64,000 bases of DNA from Anaerolineae bacterium. GTDB lineage: Bacteria > Chloroflexota > Anaerolineae > Aggregatilineales > Phototrophicaceae. The first letter of the stretch is position 1, and each line of letters begins with the position of its first letter. Where the stretch lies: assembly GCA_022822305.1 (NCBI GenBank), contig JAJEBY010000011.1:1-64000 (forward strand). The letters are read 5' to 3'. Positions 1-8,535 of the stretch are shown here, one piece after another. The notes beneath the pieces are model-generated. The model searched no databases. It saw nothing but the letters and a program-made list of their open reading frames with translations, and was not told the origin of the DNA. The translations under genes and the position numbers were made by a program.

Positions 1-114
1 CGGGGTGCGCTCGCATACTACATCGAAGGGTGGTACAACCGCCGACGGTTGCACTCAGCACTCGGCTACATGAGTCCAATGCAATTTGAAGCGCAGGAGA
101 GTAGACAATCTTAG
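1..114 (+). CDS. IS3-family transposase (OrfB), C-terminal fragment, cut by window edge
   Basis: Reading from base 1, the first frame gives 37 residues ending in TAG at 112-114. It contains WYNRRRLHSALGYMSP, the signature of the very end of the rve/DDE integrase domain of IS3-family OrfB (IS150/IS3 groups). In the family this enzyme carries out copy-out/paste-in transposition. Only the last part is visible, so whether the element is intact cannot be judged. The family call rests on the motif and is strong; the subgroup is not determined. Confidence 0.85.
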   Translation, partial: RGALAYYIEGWYNRRRLHSALGYMSPMQFEAQESRQS

Positions 115-139
115 AGTCCACTATAACGGGTCAAGATCA
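115..139 (+). mobile_element. Probable right end of the IS3-family element
   Basis: Directly after the transposase stop comes GTCCACTATAACGGGTCAAG followed by ATCA. IS3-family elements end in CA and often carry a terminal repeat of the form GTCCACT...CGGG just after orfB. The boundary at 139 is an inference, because the left end lies outside the window and no target duplication can be checked. Confidence 0.4.
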
Positions 140-194
140 CCGAGGCTTCGGAGAGGGGTGACTCGATGATGTGGGCGGCGGGGAAACGGCGGAC

Positions 195-293
195 GGCGGG
201 CGACCCAATGGGTCGCCCCTACATTCTCTGGCGAGGAAGCGGTGTTGGTGACGGGGGCGGATGGCGGGCGACCCGACGGGTCGCCCTTACATT
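195..293. repeat. Two REP-like palindromes (GGGCGACCC...GGGTCGCCC)
   Basis: Bases 195-225 and 263-293 each hold a GGCGGGCGACCC / GGGTCGCCCxTACATT unit. The arms of the first copy (198-207 and 209-218) are perfectly complementary over 10 bases. These are two of about twenty copies in the window, all intergenic. The rest of 115-350 shows no convincing gene. Confidence 0.8.
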
Positions 294-350
294 TTGCGTT
301 GAGGATGCGGTGTTGATAGATGTGGGCGGATGGAAACTGTGTGTTCAGAG

Positions 351-2792
351 CTATAGGCGGGCTTTGCGCAGGCGCAGGGAGTTGGTGACGACGAAGACGC
401 TTGAGAAGGCCATGGCGGCGGCGGCGAAAATTGGCAGCAGCAGGCCCAGCATGGCCACGGGGATGAGCACGATGTTGTAGATGAACGCCCAGAAGAGGTT
501 CTGGTAGATGGTGCGCATGGTGCGCTGGCTGAGGTCGATGGCGGTGACGACGGCGGTCAGGTCGCCGCTGATGAGGGTGACGTCGCTCGCTTCGATGGCG
601 ATATCCGTGCCGGTGCCGATGGCGAAGCCGACATCAGCGCTGGCCAGCGCGGGGGCGTCGTTGATGCCATCGCCGATCATGGCGACGGTTTCGCCGGCGG
701 CTTGCAGGTCGCGCGCGACCTGGGCTTTATCGGCGGGCAGGACATCGGCGAAGACGCGGTCGATGCCGACCTCGCGCGCGATGGCATGGGCGGTTCCCTG
801 GTTGTCGCCGGTGATCATGGCCACTTTGAGGCCGCGAGATTGCAGGGCGGCGATGGCGGCGGCGGAGGTGGATTTGAGGGCGTCGCCGATGGCCAGCGCG
901 CCGCGCAGCTGCTCATCGACGGCGACCAGGACGACGGTGCGGGATTGCTGCTGCAGGCGGTCGACGGCGGCGGCGAGCGGCTGGGTGTCGATGCCGCGTT
1001 CGCTCAGGAACGCCGGGCTGCCGACGAGGACGGCGCTATCCGCGATGGTCGCCTGAATGCCGCGGCCGGGTATGGCTTCAAAGTCGGCGATGGCCAGCGG
1101 CCCGATGCTCTCGGCTTTGGCTTTGTCCAGGATCGCGAGGGCCAGGGGGTGCTCGCTGGCGGCTTCGGCGGCGGCGGCCCAGCGCAGGACATCGCGTTCG
1201 TCGGACGTGGGCGCGGCGATGATGTCGGTGACGGCGGGCTGACCGCAGGTGATGGTGCCGGTTTTGTCCAGCAGGACGGCGCTCAGGGCTTTGGTTTTTT
1301 CGAGCGATTCGCTGTTGCTGAAGAGGATGCCCATTTCGGCGCCGCGGCCGGTCCCGACCATGATGGCGGTAGGCGTCGCCAGTCCCAGCGCGCAGGGGCA
1401 TGCGATGACCAGCACGGCGATCATGGTTAGTATAGCGGTTGGAAAGTCGGCGGCGCCCAGCAGCAGCCAGGCGGCGAAGGTAAGCAGCGCCAGCGCGATG
1501 ACAGCCGGCACGAAGTAGGCGGCGACGCGATCGGCGACGGCTTGAATGGGCGCTTTGCTGGCTTGGGCGGCTTCGACCAGGCGGATGATCTGCCCGAGCA
1601 CGGTATCGGCGCCGACGCGCTGCGCTTCAATGACCAGGCGGCCGCGCTGATTGATGGTTCCGGCGATGACTTCGTCGCCGGCGCGCTTGGTCACGGGCAT
1701 GCTCTCGCCGCTGAGCATGGATTCGTCGACGGTTGATCGGCCGTCGGCGACGATGGCATCGACCGGGATGCGCTCGCCCGGTTTGACGATCAGGACGTGG
1801 CCGGGGATAACATCCTCGATGGGAATTGGGGTTTCGACGCCGTCTTCGAGCATCGTCGCGGTCTTGGGGCGCAGGCCGATGAGCTGTTTGATGGCGGCGC
1901 TGGTGCGGCCTTTGGCGCGCGCTTCCAGCAGCTTGCCCAGGGTAATCAGCGTCAGGATGACCGCGGCCGATTCGAAGTAGTCGGATGTGCCGACCTGGTC
2001 GCTGAAGCCCGCGATCAGGCCCAGAAGGACGATCAAACCGTAGATATAAGCTGCCAGCGAACCCATGGCTACCAGCACATCCATATTGGCGCTGCCGTTG
2101 CGCAAAGATTTAAGCGCGCCGCTGATGTATTGGCGGCCGAGCAAGACGACCACTGGCGTCGCCATGGCGCCGAAGATGAATAGCCACACATCATGCATCA
2201 GCCAGGGAAGCGCCTCGGCTATAAACGGAATCTGGTGCATGAAATGCCGGGACATGCTGAGGATGGTCAGCGGAATCGTGAAGATAGCGCCGATTTTCAC
2301 GAGGCGCATTTGCCGGTCGATTTCGGCTTGGCGGGCTTCGGCTTCGGCATCGGCGGCTGTCGCGGCGTCGCTCAATTCGATCACGCCGTAACCGGCGCGT
2401 TCGACGGCCGCGACCAGGTCGGCGCGGCGCAGGATACCCGGCAGATAGCGCACGGTGGCGCGCTCGCTGGAGAGATTGACACTGACATCAAGCACGCCAT
2501 CAGACTTGCCCAGCGCGCGCTCGACGTTTTTCTGGCACATGGCGCAGGTCATGCCGGTGATGGGCAGGTCGATGGCAGCGGCGGCGACCCCGTAACCCGA
2601 ATCGTCAAGCCGGTTGACCAGGTCGCGCAGTTTGAGCAGGCTGTCATCATATTGGACGCTGGCGTTTTCCGTGGCCAGATTGACCTGCACATGATCGACG
2701 CCGTCGGTCTTGCTCAGGCTGCGTTCTACGTTTTTGACGCACATGGCGCAGGTCATGCCGGTGACCGGCAGCGTGATATCGCGCAGAGACAT
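351..2792 (-). CDS. copA: Copper-exporting P-type (P1B) ATPase
   Basis: This 813-residue inner-membrane pump would export Cu(I) at the cost of ATP. Two N-terminal HMA metal-binding domains each carry GMTCAMC (Cys15/Cys18 and Cys83/Cys86). The core has TGES-type actuator residues (SGES), the membrane CPC motif in ACPCALG, the phosphorylation site DKTGT, the HP motif in SEHPLA, and GDGINDA. The last membrane segments carry YN and MxxxS-type residues (YNIVLIP, MAFSS), which define the Cu(I) subgroup. Length is normal for a two-HMA CopA. It lies 15 bases downstream of a CsoR-type repressor on the same strand, so the two probably form one copper-controlled operon. Confidence 0.95.
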   Translation of the reverse strand: MSLRDITLPVTGMTCAMCVKNVERSLSKTDGVDHVQVNLATENASVQYDDSLLKLRDLVNRLDDSGYGVAAAAIDLPITGMTCAMCQKNVERALGKSDGVLDVSVNLSSERATVRYLPGILRRADLVAAVERAGYGVIELSDAATAADAEAEARQAEIDRQMRLVKIGAIFTIPLTILSMSRHFMHQIPFIAEALPWLMHDVWLFIFGAMATPVVVLLGRQYISGALKSLRNGSANMDVLVAMGSLAAYIYGLIVLLGLIAGFSDQVGTSDYFESAAVILTLITLGKLLEARAKGRTSAAIKQLIGLRPKTATMLEDGVETPIPIEDVIPGHVLIVKPGERIPVDAIVADGRSTVDESMLSGESMPVTKRAGDEVIAGTINQRGRLVIEAQRVGADTVLGQIIRLVEAAQASKAPIQAVADRVAAYFVPAVIALALLTFAAWLLLGAADFPTAILTMIAVLVIACPCALGLATPTAIMVGTGRGAEMGILFSNSESLEKTKALSAVLLDKTGTITCGQPAVTDIIAAPTSDERDVLRWAAAAEAASEHPLALAILDKAKAESIGPLAIADFEAIPGRGIQATIADSAVLVGSPAFLSERGIDTQPLAAAVDRLQQQSRTVVLVAVDEQLRGALAIGDALKSTSAAAIAALQSRGLKVAMITGDNQGTAHAIAREVGIDRVFADVLPADKAQVARDLQAAGETVAMIGDGINDAPALASADVGFAIGTGTDIAIEASDVTLISGDLTAVVTAIDLSQRTMRTIYQNLFWAFIYNIVLIPVAMLGLLLPIFAAAAMAFSSVFVVTNSLRLRKARL

Positions 2793-2807
2793 GATCGGCT
2801 CCTGTCG

Positions 2808-3104
2808 TCAGCTGTTGATCAGCTTGAGAATCTTTTGCACGTCTTGCACAGCCAGTTCCGGATCGCGCTGCATATCGTGCTGCATGGTGTTTTCGATGTA
2901 GCAGTTGAACAGGTGATTGATCAGGCTGGTGACGCCTTTTTCGATGGTGCGGGCGCGCAAGACGCGTTCTTCGCAACTGCCCTGGTCTGCTTCGATCAGC
3001 GTTTGCAGGGCGGCCAACTGGCCCTGGATGCGTTTGACGCGATTGATGGTGTCGCGGTTGAAGCTGGCGCGCGCGGCCGGCGCGACGCGTGTCGACTGGT
3101 TCAT
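2808..3104 (-). CDS. csoR: CsoR/FrmR-family metal-responsive repressor
   Basis: This 98-residue all-helical protein shows the family pattern NRVKRIQGQL in helix 1 and a long helix 2. It should bind the operator at 3125-3140 and release it on binding metal. Its position directly before copA points to copper sensing. The metal site is odd: Cys44 is present, but the residues that should be His and Cys 25 and 29 positions later are Tyr69 and Thr73. A His64/Cys68 pair sits one helical turn earlier. The loop before Cys44 is one residue longer than in Bacillus subtilis CsoR. The family is clear; the inducing metal is inferred. Confidence 0.88.
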   Translation of the reverse strand: MNQSTRVAPAARASFNRDTINRVKRIQGQLAALQTLIEADQGSCEERVLRARTIEKGVTSLINHLFNCYIENTMQHDMQRDPELAVQDVQKILKLINS

Positions 3105-3124
3105 CAGCGATCCTCAAAATACCC

Positions 3125-3140
3125 ATACCCCTATAGGTAT
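3125..3140. promoter_or_regulatory. CsoR-type operator (ATACC-N6-GGTAT)
   Basis: The arms ATACC (3125-3129) and GGTAT (3136-3140) form an inverted repeat around CCTATA, matching the TACCC/GGGTA-type boxes bound by CsoR family members. It lies between the -10 box and the csoR start codon, where a bound repressor would block transcription. A second half-site ATACCC lies at 3119-3124. Binding is inferred from the gene context. Confidence 0.7.
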
Positions 3141-3169
3141 AGTATAGATCAAGTTGATTCTGCGCGCAA
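3141..3169 (-). promoter_or_regulatory. Sigma-70-like promoter of csoR-copA
   Basis: On the minus strand, TATACT (complement of 3141-3146) is preceded by a 17-base spacer and TTGCGC (complement of 3164-3169). The -10 box matches five of six consensus positions and the -35 box three. The operator starts immediately downstream. Confidence 0.55.
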
Positions 3170-3190
3170 TAGCCTAGAAGCAATGATGAT

Positions 3191-4546
3191 TCAGTTCTGG
3201 TAGCGGATAAGCGGGATGGCGCTGCAATTGCCGGCGTAGCCGGTGGCGTCAATGCGAATCCAGATGCTCTCGCCCAGTTTCCACCAAGGCAAGTTATCGG
3301 CGCCGATGGCGCGCGCCAGGGGAACTGCGCTTTCGTGATAACCCATGAGGGCGATAACCGGCGCGTCGGGATCGGGGCGGGAGCGGATTCTGGCGCCGAA
3401 GGTTCCGGTTGAGATTTTGCAGGGCGCATCCGGCGTCAAATCGATGAGCGGGCTGTCGCCACTGCTCGGTCGTCTGGTGATGACGGTGTACGGATCGAGA
3501 CCGACGCGGGTGGGATAGAGCAACGCATCAAGCGGCAGCTTCAACATGCGATGGTAATCGTAAGCCGCAGGGGGCGCCGATGCGTCGGCGGGGGCGATCT
3601 TGCCGTCGGCGTCAATGACCAGGGGGATACGAATGTAAGCGCCTCCCGCGATGGCAGTCGTGACATCAGCGATGGTGATCTGCGCTTCGCCATCCAAGAC
3701 GTAAATCCACATGCCGACGCGAGCTATCGCCTGCATGTAGACCGTGCCGCTGAGCCGCAGCCGCACGCCATTAATCACAAAGTGGCGAGGCGCGGCGTAC
3801 TTGGGCGTTTGCAGGATGATGCCGCTGTCGGGCGCCGATTCGCAGGGCGCGTCGTCCAGGCCCGAGCCAAAATCGAAGGCCTGCAAGGTGAGCCAAAGCG
3901 GCGCGCCGGCATTGGCTGGCGACGCTGTATCCAGCTGATCGACGGCGCCGGCGACGAGCGACTGGCTGACCCAGGCGAGCTGTACCGGATTGAAATAAGC
4001 CTGAATCCAGTCGCCATCCTCAGTGCGGCGGAGCGCCCATAGCCGCGCGCGCTGGGCAGCCGGCCTGATGACACGAGAATCAGTGGATGGTTCGGTACGC
4101 AGGTTGGCGCCCTGGGACGCCGTCACTTCGACCTCGACCAATCCCGCCGGCGCTTGGACGATGGGCGGCACAAATATCGCCACATCGCCGATGAGCAGGA
4201 GATTCGATATTTCCGCGGCCAGGCTATCGGCGGGGAAAGCATGGAAAACGGCGCGGGCCGCGCCCCAGGTCCGCGCCTCGCTGCTGGTGCTGAACAATTT
4301 AGCCGAACCAAGATCGGCGACATCGCCGGGGCGGCTGAAGCGGTTGCCGGCGATGGTTTGCGCGCCCGGCTTGTTCATGACGGCGACGGTGGGATTGCCG
4401 AAGCAAAGCGTTCCGGTGACTTGCTCGGCGCAATGCGTGAGGATTTTGGAACGAACCGCGTTTACTGCGGCATTACACTGGTCATCTTGCGCTGACGCTG
4501 AAGCGGCAAACAGTATGAATATCAACGGGATGAGCATTCGCCACAT
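3191..4546 (-). CDS. Exported protein with bacterial SH3 domains
   Basis: The start ATG at 4546 is chosen because AGGAGA lies seven bases upstream and the protein then opens with a typical signal peptide (MWRMLIP, a hydrophobic core, then ASASAQ). About 451 residues follow. A bacterial SH3-like segment (ANLRTEPSTDSRVI ... WIQAYF ... WVSQ) lies in the middle, and a second SH3-like stretch (ARIRSRPDPDAPVIALM ... WIRI) is at the C-terminus. SH3_3 domains usually bind cell-wall or extracellular ligands. Substrate and role are unknown. The stop is close to the csoR-copA promoter region, with transcription in the same direction. Confidence 0.7.
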   Translation of the reverse strand: MWRMLIPLIFILFAASASAQDDQCNAAVNAVRSKILTHCAEQVTGTLCFGNPTVAVMNKPGAQTIAGNRFSRPGDVADLGSAKLFSTSSEARTWGAARAVFHAFPADSLAAEISNLLLIGDVAIFVPPIVQAPAGLVEVEVTASQGANLRTEPSTDSRVIRPAAQRARLWALRRTEDGDWIQAYFNPVQLAWVSQSLVAGAVDQLDTASPANAGAPLWLTLQAFDFGSGLDDAPCESAPDSGIILQTPKYAAPRHFVINGVRLRLSGTVYMQAIARVGMWIYVLDGEAQITIADVTTAIAGGAYIRIPLVIDADGKIAPADASAPPAAYDYHRMLKLPLDALLYPTRVGLDPYTVITRRPSSGDSPLIDLTPDAPCKISTGTFGARIRSRPDPDAPVIALMGYHESAVPLARAIGADNLPWWKLGESIWIRIDATGYAGNCSAIPLIRYQN

Positions 4547-4733
4547 GCGTTTGTCTCCTTGATCGCGGGAGGGGTGTATTGCATGCGCGCGGCTGTCTGG
4601 TCGCGGACGGCGCAGGAGCTTGACCAGCAAGAGCAGAGACAGCCCAGAGAAAGTTCTATTGGTTAGCGTTGTATATTATATCGCCGATTCTTGCCAATCC
4701 CACGCGGATCACTGCTGGTTATGGCGAAAGCGA

Positions 4734-5565
4734 GCGAGTTTACCTCACCCCCCGGCCCCTCTCCGAAGCATCGGAGAGGGGGAGCTTGCGCTACTGCTAC
4801 TCGCTAATGTTGACCAATCATGAACACTGTAAATCATCAGATATCCCAAGATTATTCCATGCGGAACAAGCTTCCCCCATTGATATGGAGGGATTGAGGG
4901 GGTAGTCCAAAGTCGGGCGCAAATTTGCTAAATTTCGGACAAGCCTTACAAAGTGCATCAGTTGTTGAAGATAATGTGTCAGCCGTAGGGGCGTCTCGGC
5001 GAGACGTCCGCAGGCGATAGGCTCAATATGGCCGCAAGTCCATCAGTATCGGACAAGGCTGGTACGGCTTGGTCGGTATCCGGGAATTGGCGCTAGTTGT
5101 TTGTTTTTCTGGCGGGCGACCCACTGGGTCGCCCCTACATTGTTTGGCGTATTGGCGGGCGAGTCTACCTCACCCCCCGGCCCCCTCTCCGAAGCATCGG
5201 AGAGGGGGAGCTTGCGCTACTGCAACTCGCTAACGTTGACCAATCATGAACACTGTAAATCATCAGAAATCCCAAGATTATTCAATGCGGAACAAGCTTT
5301 CCCCAATGATATGTAGGGATTGAGGGGGTAGTCCAAAGTCGGGCGCAAATTTGCTAGATTTCGGACAAGCCTTACAGAGTGCATCAGTTGTTGAAGATAA
5401 TGTGTCAACCGTAGGGGCGTCTCGGAGAGACGTCCGCAGGCGATAGGCTCAATATGGCTGCAAGTCCATTAGTATCGGAGAAGGCTGGTACGGCTTGATT
5501 AGTATTCGGGAATTGGCGCTAGTTGTTTGTTTTTCTGGCGGGCGACCCAGTGGGTCGCGCCTACA
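4734..5565 (+). repeat. 425-bp tandem duplication (two units)
   Basis: The unit at 4734-5140 recurs at 5159-5565 with an offset of 425-426 bases and scattered single-base changes plus one indel in a C run. Each copy contains, in order, a CCCCGGCCCC...GGAGAGGGGGAG hairpin, the motif CGGACAAGCCTTACA, the palindrome GGCGTCTCG/GAGACGTCC, and a GGGCGACCCA/TGGGTCGC palindrome. The differences show the duplication is not very recent. Confidence 0.85.
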
Positions 5566-5602
5566 AGGCTTGTCCGGTACTAGACGCCTGACGCGATTTC
5601 TT

Positions 5603-5652
5603 TTACCCCATCCCCCGGCCCCTTCCCCAGCGAGCTAGGGAAGGGGAGCTAA
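5603..5652. repeat. CCCCATCCCCCGGCCCC...AGGGAAGGGGAGCTAA hairpin
   Basis: CCCCTTCCCC followed by a short loop and GGGAAGGGG gives a strong stem. The same block, including the GAGCTAA tail, recurs at 31258-31308 and 39916-39963. No T-run follows, so it is not a classic intrinsic terminator. Confidence 0.7.
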
Positions 5653-5798
5653 TCTTGGCGGATTCCACAGAATTCTGATGCGTTTTGCAGGGATTAACAC
5701 TGTGAATCGTCGCAAAATCGGTGTTTTCCAGGTAGTGTTGCGTAAGTTTCGCAGTAGCGGACAAGCCCTACATTGTTTCGCGTATTGGCGGGCGGTGG

Positions 5799-6203
5799 TC
5801 AATTTCGCTCGTACAATTCCAGCAGTACGCCGCCGCTGCTTTTGGGATGGATAAAGGCGTAGCGGCGGCCGCCGCGTTCGCGCGGGGTCTCGTTGATGAG
5901 CTGGTAACCGCGCGCGCTTAAGTCTTCCAGCTTGGCGTCCAAGTCGGGCACTTCGAGGCAGAGATGATGTATGCCGGGACCGCGTTTCGCCAAGAATTTG
6001 GCGATGCCGCTATCGGCTGTGGTGGGCTCAATCAGCTCGATTTTGGCGTCGCCGAGGGTCATGAAGGCGGCATCCACCTCTTCGGCGGCGACCCTTTCGA
6101 TCTCGCCCGCCTGCGACAGACCGAGGCTATCGCGCCAGAATTGCAGCGCGCTTTGCAGGTCATCGACGACGATGGCGAGGTGACTGAAGGCAATATCCGT
6201 CAT
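5799..6203 (-). CDS. mce: Methylmalonyl-CoA epimerase-like VOC protein
   Basis: This 134-residue protein of the glyoxalase/VOC fold should interconvert the 2R and 2S epimers of methylmalonyl-CoA (or a related 2-methyl acyl-CoA). It shows two beta-alpha-beta-beta-beta modules: FSHLAIVVDDLQSALQFW with the first metal His, and GIHHLCLEVPDLDAKL with the second, ending GGVLLELYE with the metal Glu. Length is normal for the family. AAGGA lies about 12 bases before the start. It is divergent from the acyl-CoA dehydrogenase at 6293. The family is firm; the exact substrate depends on the mutase question raised in the findings. Confidence 0.88.
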   Translation of the reverse strand: MTDIAFSHLAIVVDDLQSALQFWRDSLGLSQAGEIERVAAEEVDAAFMTLGDAKIELIEPTTADSGIAKFLAKRGPGIHHLCLEVPDLDAKLEDLSARGYQLINETPRERGGRRYAFIHPKSSGGVLLELYERN

Positions 6204-6236
6204 TGAAGACTCATTCCTTCTGGCTTTGGCTTTGAA

Positions 6237-6245
6237 TGTTATAAT
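6237..6245 (+). promoter_or_regulatory. Extended -10 promoter (TGTTATAAT) for the dehydrogenase
   Basis: TG at 6237-6238 stands one base before a perfect TATAAT at 6240-6245. No good -35 box is seen, as is usual for extended -10 promoters. The dehydrogenase start is 48 bases downstream. The same TGTTATAAT string precedes the mutase gene. Confidence 0.5.
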
Positions 6246-6292
6246 AGCAGGCGCGTTGCCAATACCAAAACCTAGCGCACAAGGAACTTTTG

Positions 6293-7504
6293 ATGGTACT
6301 TACTGAACAGGCGAGACCGCTGTCGCTGGAAATGACGGAAGAGCACGAGATGCTGGTGAGCGCCGTGCGCGACTTCGCGCAGCGCGAGATCGTCCCGATC
6401 GCCGCGGAATATGACGAATCGGGCGCGTTTCCGCTGGAGACGGTGCGCAAGATGGGCGAGATGGGCTTGATGGGCATCGAGATGCCGGAGGCATACGGCG
6501 GCGCGGGCATGGATACGCTGGCGCACGTGCTGACCATGATCGAAATCGCCAAAGCCGATGCCAGCCACAGCACAATCTTGAGCGTCAACAATTCGCTGTA
6601 TTGTTATGGCATACTCAAATTTGGCACGGAGGCGCAGAAGCGAGAGTGGATCACGCCTGTGGCCAGCGGCGAGCAGATCGGCGCCTATAGCTTGACCGAG
6701 CCGATGTCCGGCAGCGACGCCGGTAATATGGCCAGCCGCGCCGTCCTCAACGATGCGGGCACACACTACATCATCAACGGGCGCAAGAGCTGGGTGACCA
6801 GCGCGCCGGTGGCCGATCGCATTGTGCTATTCACGATGACGGCGGAAGACGCGCCCCATAGAAGTGGCGGGAAGCAGAAGGGCAAGATTACAGCGTTTCT
6901 CATCGACACGCGGCGACCGGGTTTCATCCGCGGCAAGAACGAACCCAAGCTGGGCATCCGCGCCAGCGCCACCAGCGAGATCATCTTCGACAACTACGAA
7001 TGTCCGGTTGAGCAGGTTTTGGGCCAGGTGGGGGGTGGATTCAAGATCGCGATGACTGTGCTGGATGCCGGGCGGATCGGCATCGCGGCGCAAGCCTTGG
7101 GCATCGCCGAAGCCGCCTATGAAGCCGGGCTTGAGTATGCCCGCCAGCGCGAGGCGTTTGGCGCGCCCATCGGCAGCTTCCAGATGATCCAGCAAAAGAT
7201 CGCGGACATGAAGACGCGGATTGAAGCGAGCCGGGCGCTGCTCTATCAGGCGGTCATCGCCAAGGGGCGCGCGCTGGCCAGCGGCAAACGCTATACCACC
7301 GAAGCCAGCATGGCCAAGCTGTTTTGCAGCGAGACGGCGGCTTTCGTCACCGATGAGGCGCTGCAGATACATGGCGGCATGGGCTATAGCAAGGAGATGC
7401 CGGTCGAGCGATATTATCGCGATGCGCGCATCACGCGGATTTATGAGGGCACAAGCGAGATTCAGCGCATGGTTATCGCGCGTAACGAATTGGGGTTGAG
7501 ATGA
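6293..7504 (+). CDS. Acyl-CoA dehydrogenase (short-chain/branched-chain type)
   Basis: This roughly 403-residue FAD flavoprotein oxidises acyl-CoA to 2-enoyl-CoA, passing electrons to an electron-transfer flavoprotein. Recognisable parts are the N-terminal helical domain, YSLTEPMSGSDAGN at the flavin/substrate site, WVTSAPVAD, the QREAFGAPIGSFQMIQ segment, the QIHGGMGY motif, and IYEGTSEIQR near the C-terminus with the catalytic Glu (first E). ATG 6293 is preferred over the adjacent TTG because AAGGA lies about seven bases upstream. It overlaps the next gene by four bases (ATGA), so the two are translationally coupled. Confidence 0.93.
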   Translation: MVLTEQARPLSLEMTEEHEMLVSAVRDFAQREIVPIAAEYDESGAFPLETVRKMGEMGLMGIEMPEAYGGAGMDTLAHVLTMIEIAKADASHSTILSVNNSLYCYGILKFGTEAQKREWITPVASGEQIGAYSLTEPMSGSDAGNMASRAVLNDAGTHYIINGRKSWVTSAPVADRIVLFTMTAEDAPHRSGGKQKGKITAFLIDTRRPGFIRGKNEPKLGIRASATSEIIFDNYECPVEQVLGQVGGGFKIAMTVLDAGRIGIAAQALGIAEAAYEAGLEYARQREAFGAPIGSFQMIQQKIADMKTRIEASRALLYQAVIAKGRALASGKRYTTEASMAKLFCSETAAFVTDEALQIHGGMGYSKEMPVERYYRDARITRIYEGTSEIQRMVIARNELGLR

Positions 7505-8535
7505 TGAGAGCAGCGGTATTGCGGGCGCACGGCGGTCCGGAAGTTGTCGAATTTGTGGAAGATTTGGCGGTACCGGAACCGGGCGTCGGCGAAGTGCGGG
7601 TCAATATCAAGGCGGTGGCGCTGAATCGGCTGGATCTATTTGTGCGCGCGGGTTTTCGAGGATTGGAGCTGGAGTTCCCGCATGTGATCTGCGCGGATGG
7701 CGCGGGCGTGGTCGATGCCGTTGGCGGGGGTGTGACTCAGTTTGCCGCCGGCGATCGTGTATGCATCGATCCGACGATCGCGGATCCTGACAGTTCGGCC
7801 CTGTATAGCGGCCTTGAGAATCAGGGTCGAATGAGCATTATGGGCGGCGGCATCAGCGGCACGGCGGCGGAATACGTGGTCGTACCGCAGCGCAACTTGC
7901 TGAGAATGCCGGATGATTTCGATTTTGGCGTGGCGGCCGCATCGGGCCTGGTGGGCGTGACGGCCTGGCATTCCATGTTCACGCGCGGCGGATTGCAGGC
8001 CGGTGAATCCGTGCTGATCGTGGGCGCGGGCGGCGGCGTCAACAGCATTAGCATTCAAATCGCCAAGCTGGCCGGCGCGAAGGTCTATGTGGTGGGCAGC
8101 AATGCGGAAAAGTGTCGTCAGGCGGAAGCGATCGGCGCCGATGTGACGATCAATCGCGAGGAAGAACCACAATGGTCGCGGGTCATTTACAAGCTGACGG
8201 AGCGGCGGGGAGTCGATGTGGTGGTCGACAATGTCGGGCAGGCGACCATGGGGCAGAGCATTCGCGCTTGTCGCACGGGCGGGCGCATCTTGATCGTCGG
8301 CGGCTCGAGCGGCTATCAGTATGAGCTGAATATCGCGCAGGTATTCGCGCGGCAGATCGCGATCATCGGCAGCACGATGGGACCGCACCGCGATTATGTG
8401 TCGGTCATGCAGCAGGTGTTCGAGGGTAGGGTGCGAACGGTAGTGGGCGCGCGGCTGCCGCTGCATGACATTCGCAAGGCGCTCGACATGCTGGAGCGAT
8501 ACGCGGTCTTCGGCAAGATAGTGCTGGAGTTGTAG
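7501..8535 (+). CDS. Zinc-independent MDR-family oxidoreductase (quinone/enoyl reductase-like)
   Basis: This 344-residue medium-chain dehydrogenase/reductase has the N-terminal GroES-like fold and an NAD(P)-binding segment at VLIVGAGGGVNSISIQIAKLAGAKV. The catalytic-zinc signature GHE is replaced by CADGAG and the four-cysteine structural-zinc lobe is absent, so it belongs with quinone-oxidoreductase or enoyl-reductase-like members rather than zinc alcohol dehydrogenases. It overlaps the acyl-CoA dehydrogenase stop by ATGA, suggesting work on the same acyl-CoA or enoyl-CoA. The reaction itself is not established. Confidence 0.8.
   Translation: MMRAAVLRAHGGPEVVEFVEDLAVPEPGVGEVRVNIKAVALNRLDLFVRAGFRGLELEFPHVICADGAGVVDAVGGGVTQFAAGDRVCIDPTIADPDSSALYSGLENQGRMSIMGGGISGTAAEYVVVPQRNLLRMPDDFDFGVAAASGLVGVTAWHSMFTRGGLQAGESVLIVGAGGGVNSISIQIAKLAGAKVYVVGSNAEKCRQAEAIGADVTINREEEPQWSRVIYKLTERRGVDVVVDNVGQATMGQSIRACRTGGRILIVGGSSGYQYELNIAQVFARQIAIIGSTMGPHRDYVSVMQQVFEGRVRTVVGARLPLHDIRKALDMLERYAVFGKIVLEL

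Larger units (their letters stand above)
4547..5798. other. Gene-free repeat field
   Basis: No credible gene was found in these roughly 1.25 kb; short open frames here are repeat-derived. The stretch holds a 425-bp tandem duplication (4734-5565), two GGGCGACCC palindromes (5111-5140, 5537-5565), three CCCC-rich hairpins, and several copies of the short motif CGGACAAGCC or its complement (4943, 5364, 5757, 5567). Confidence 0.7.

Noticed and set aside
4620..5316. Small open frames of 67-78 codons in the repeat field
   Set aside because: They arise from the duplicated unit and C/G hairpins; no start signals or conserved content.
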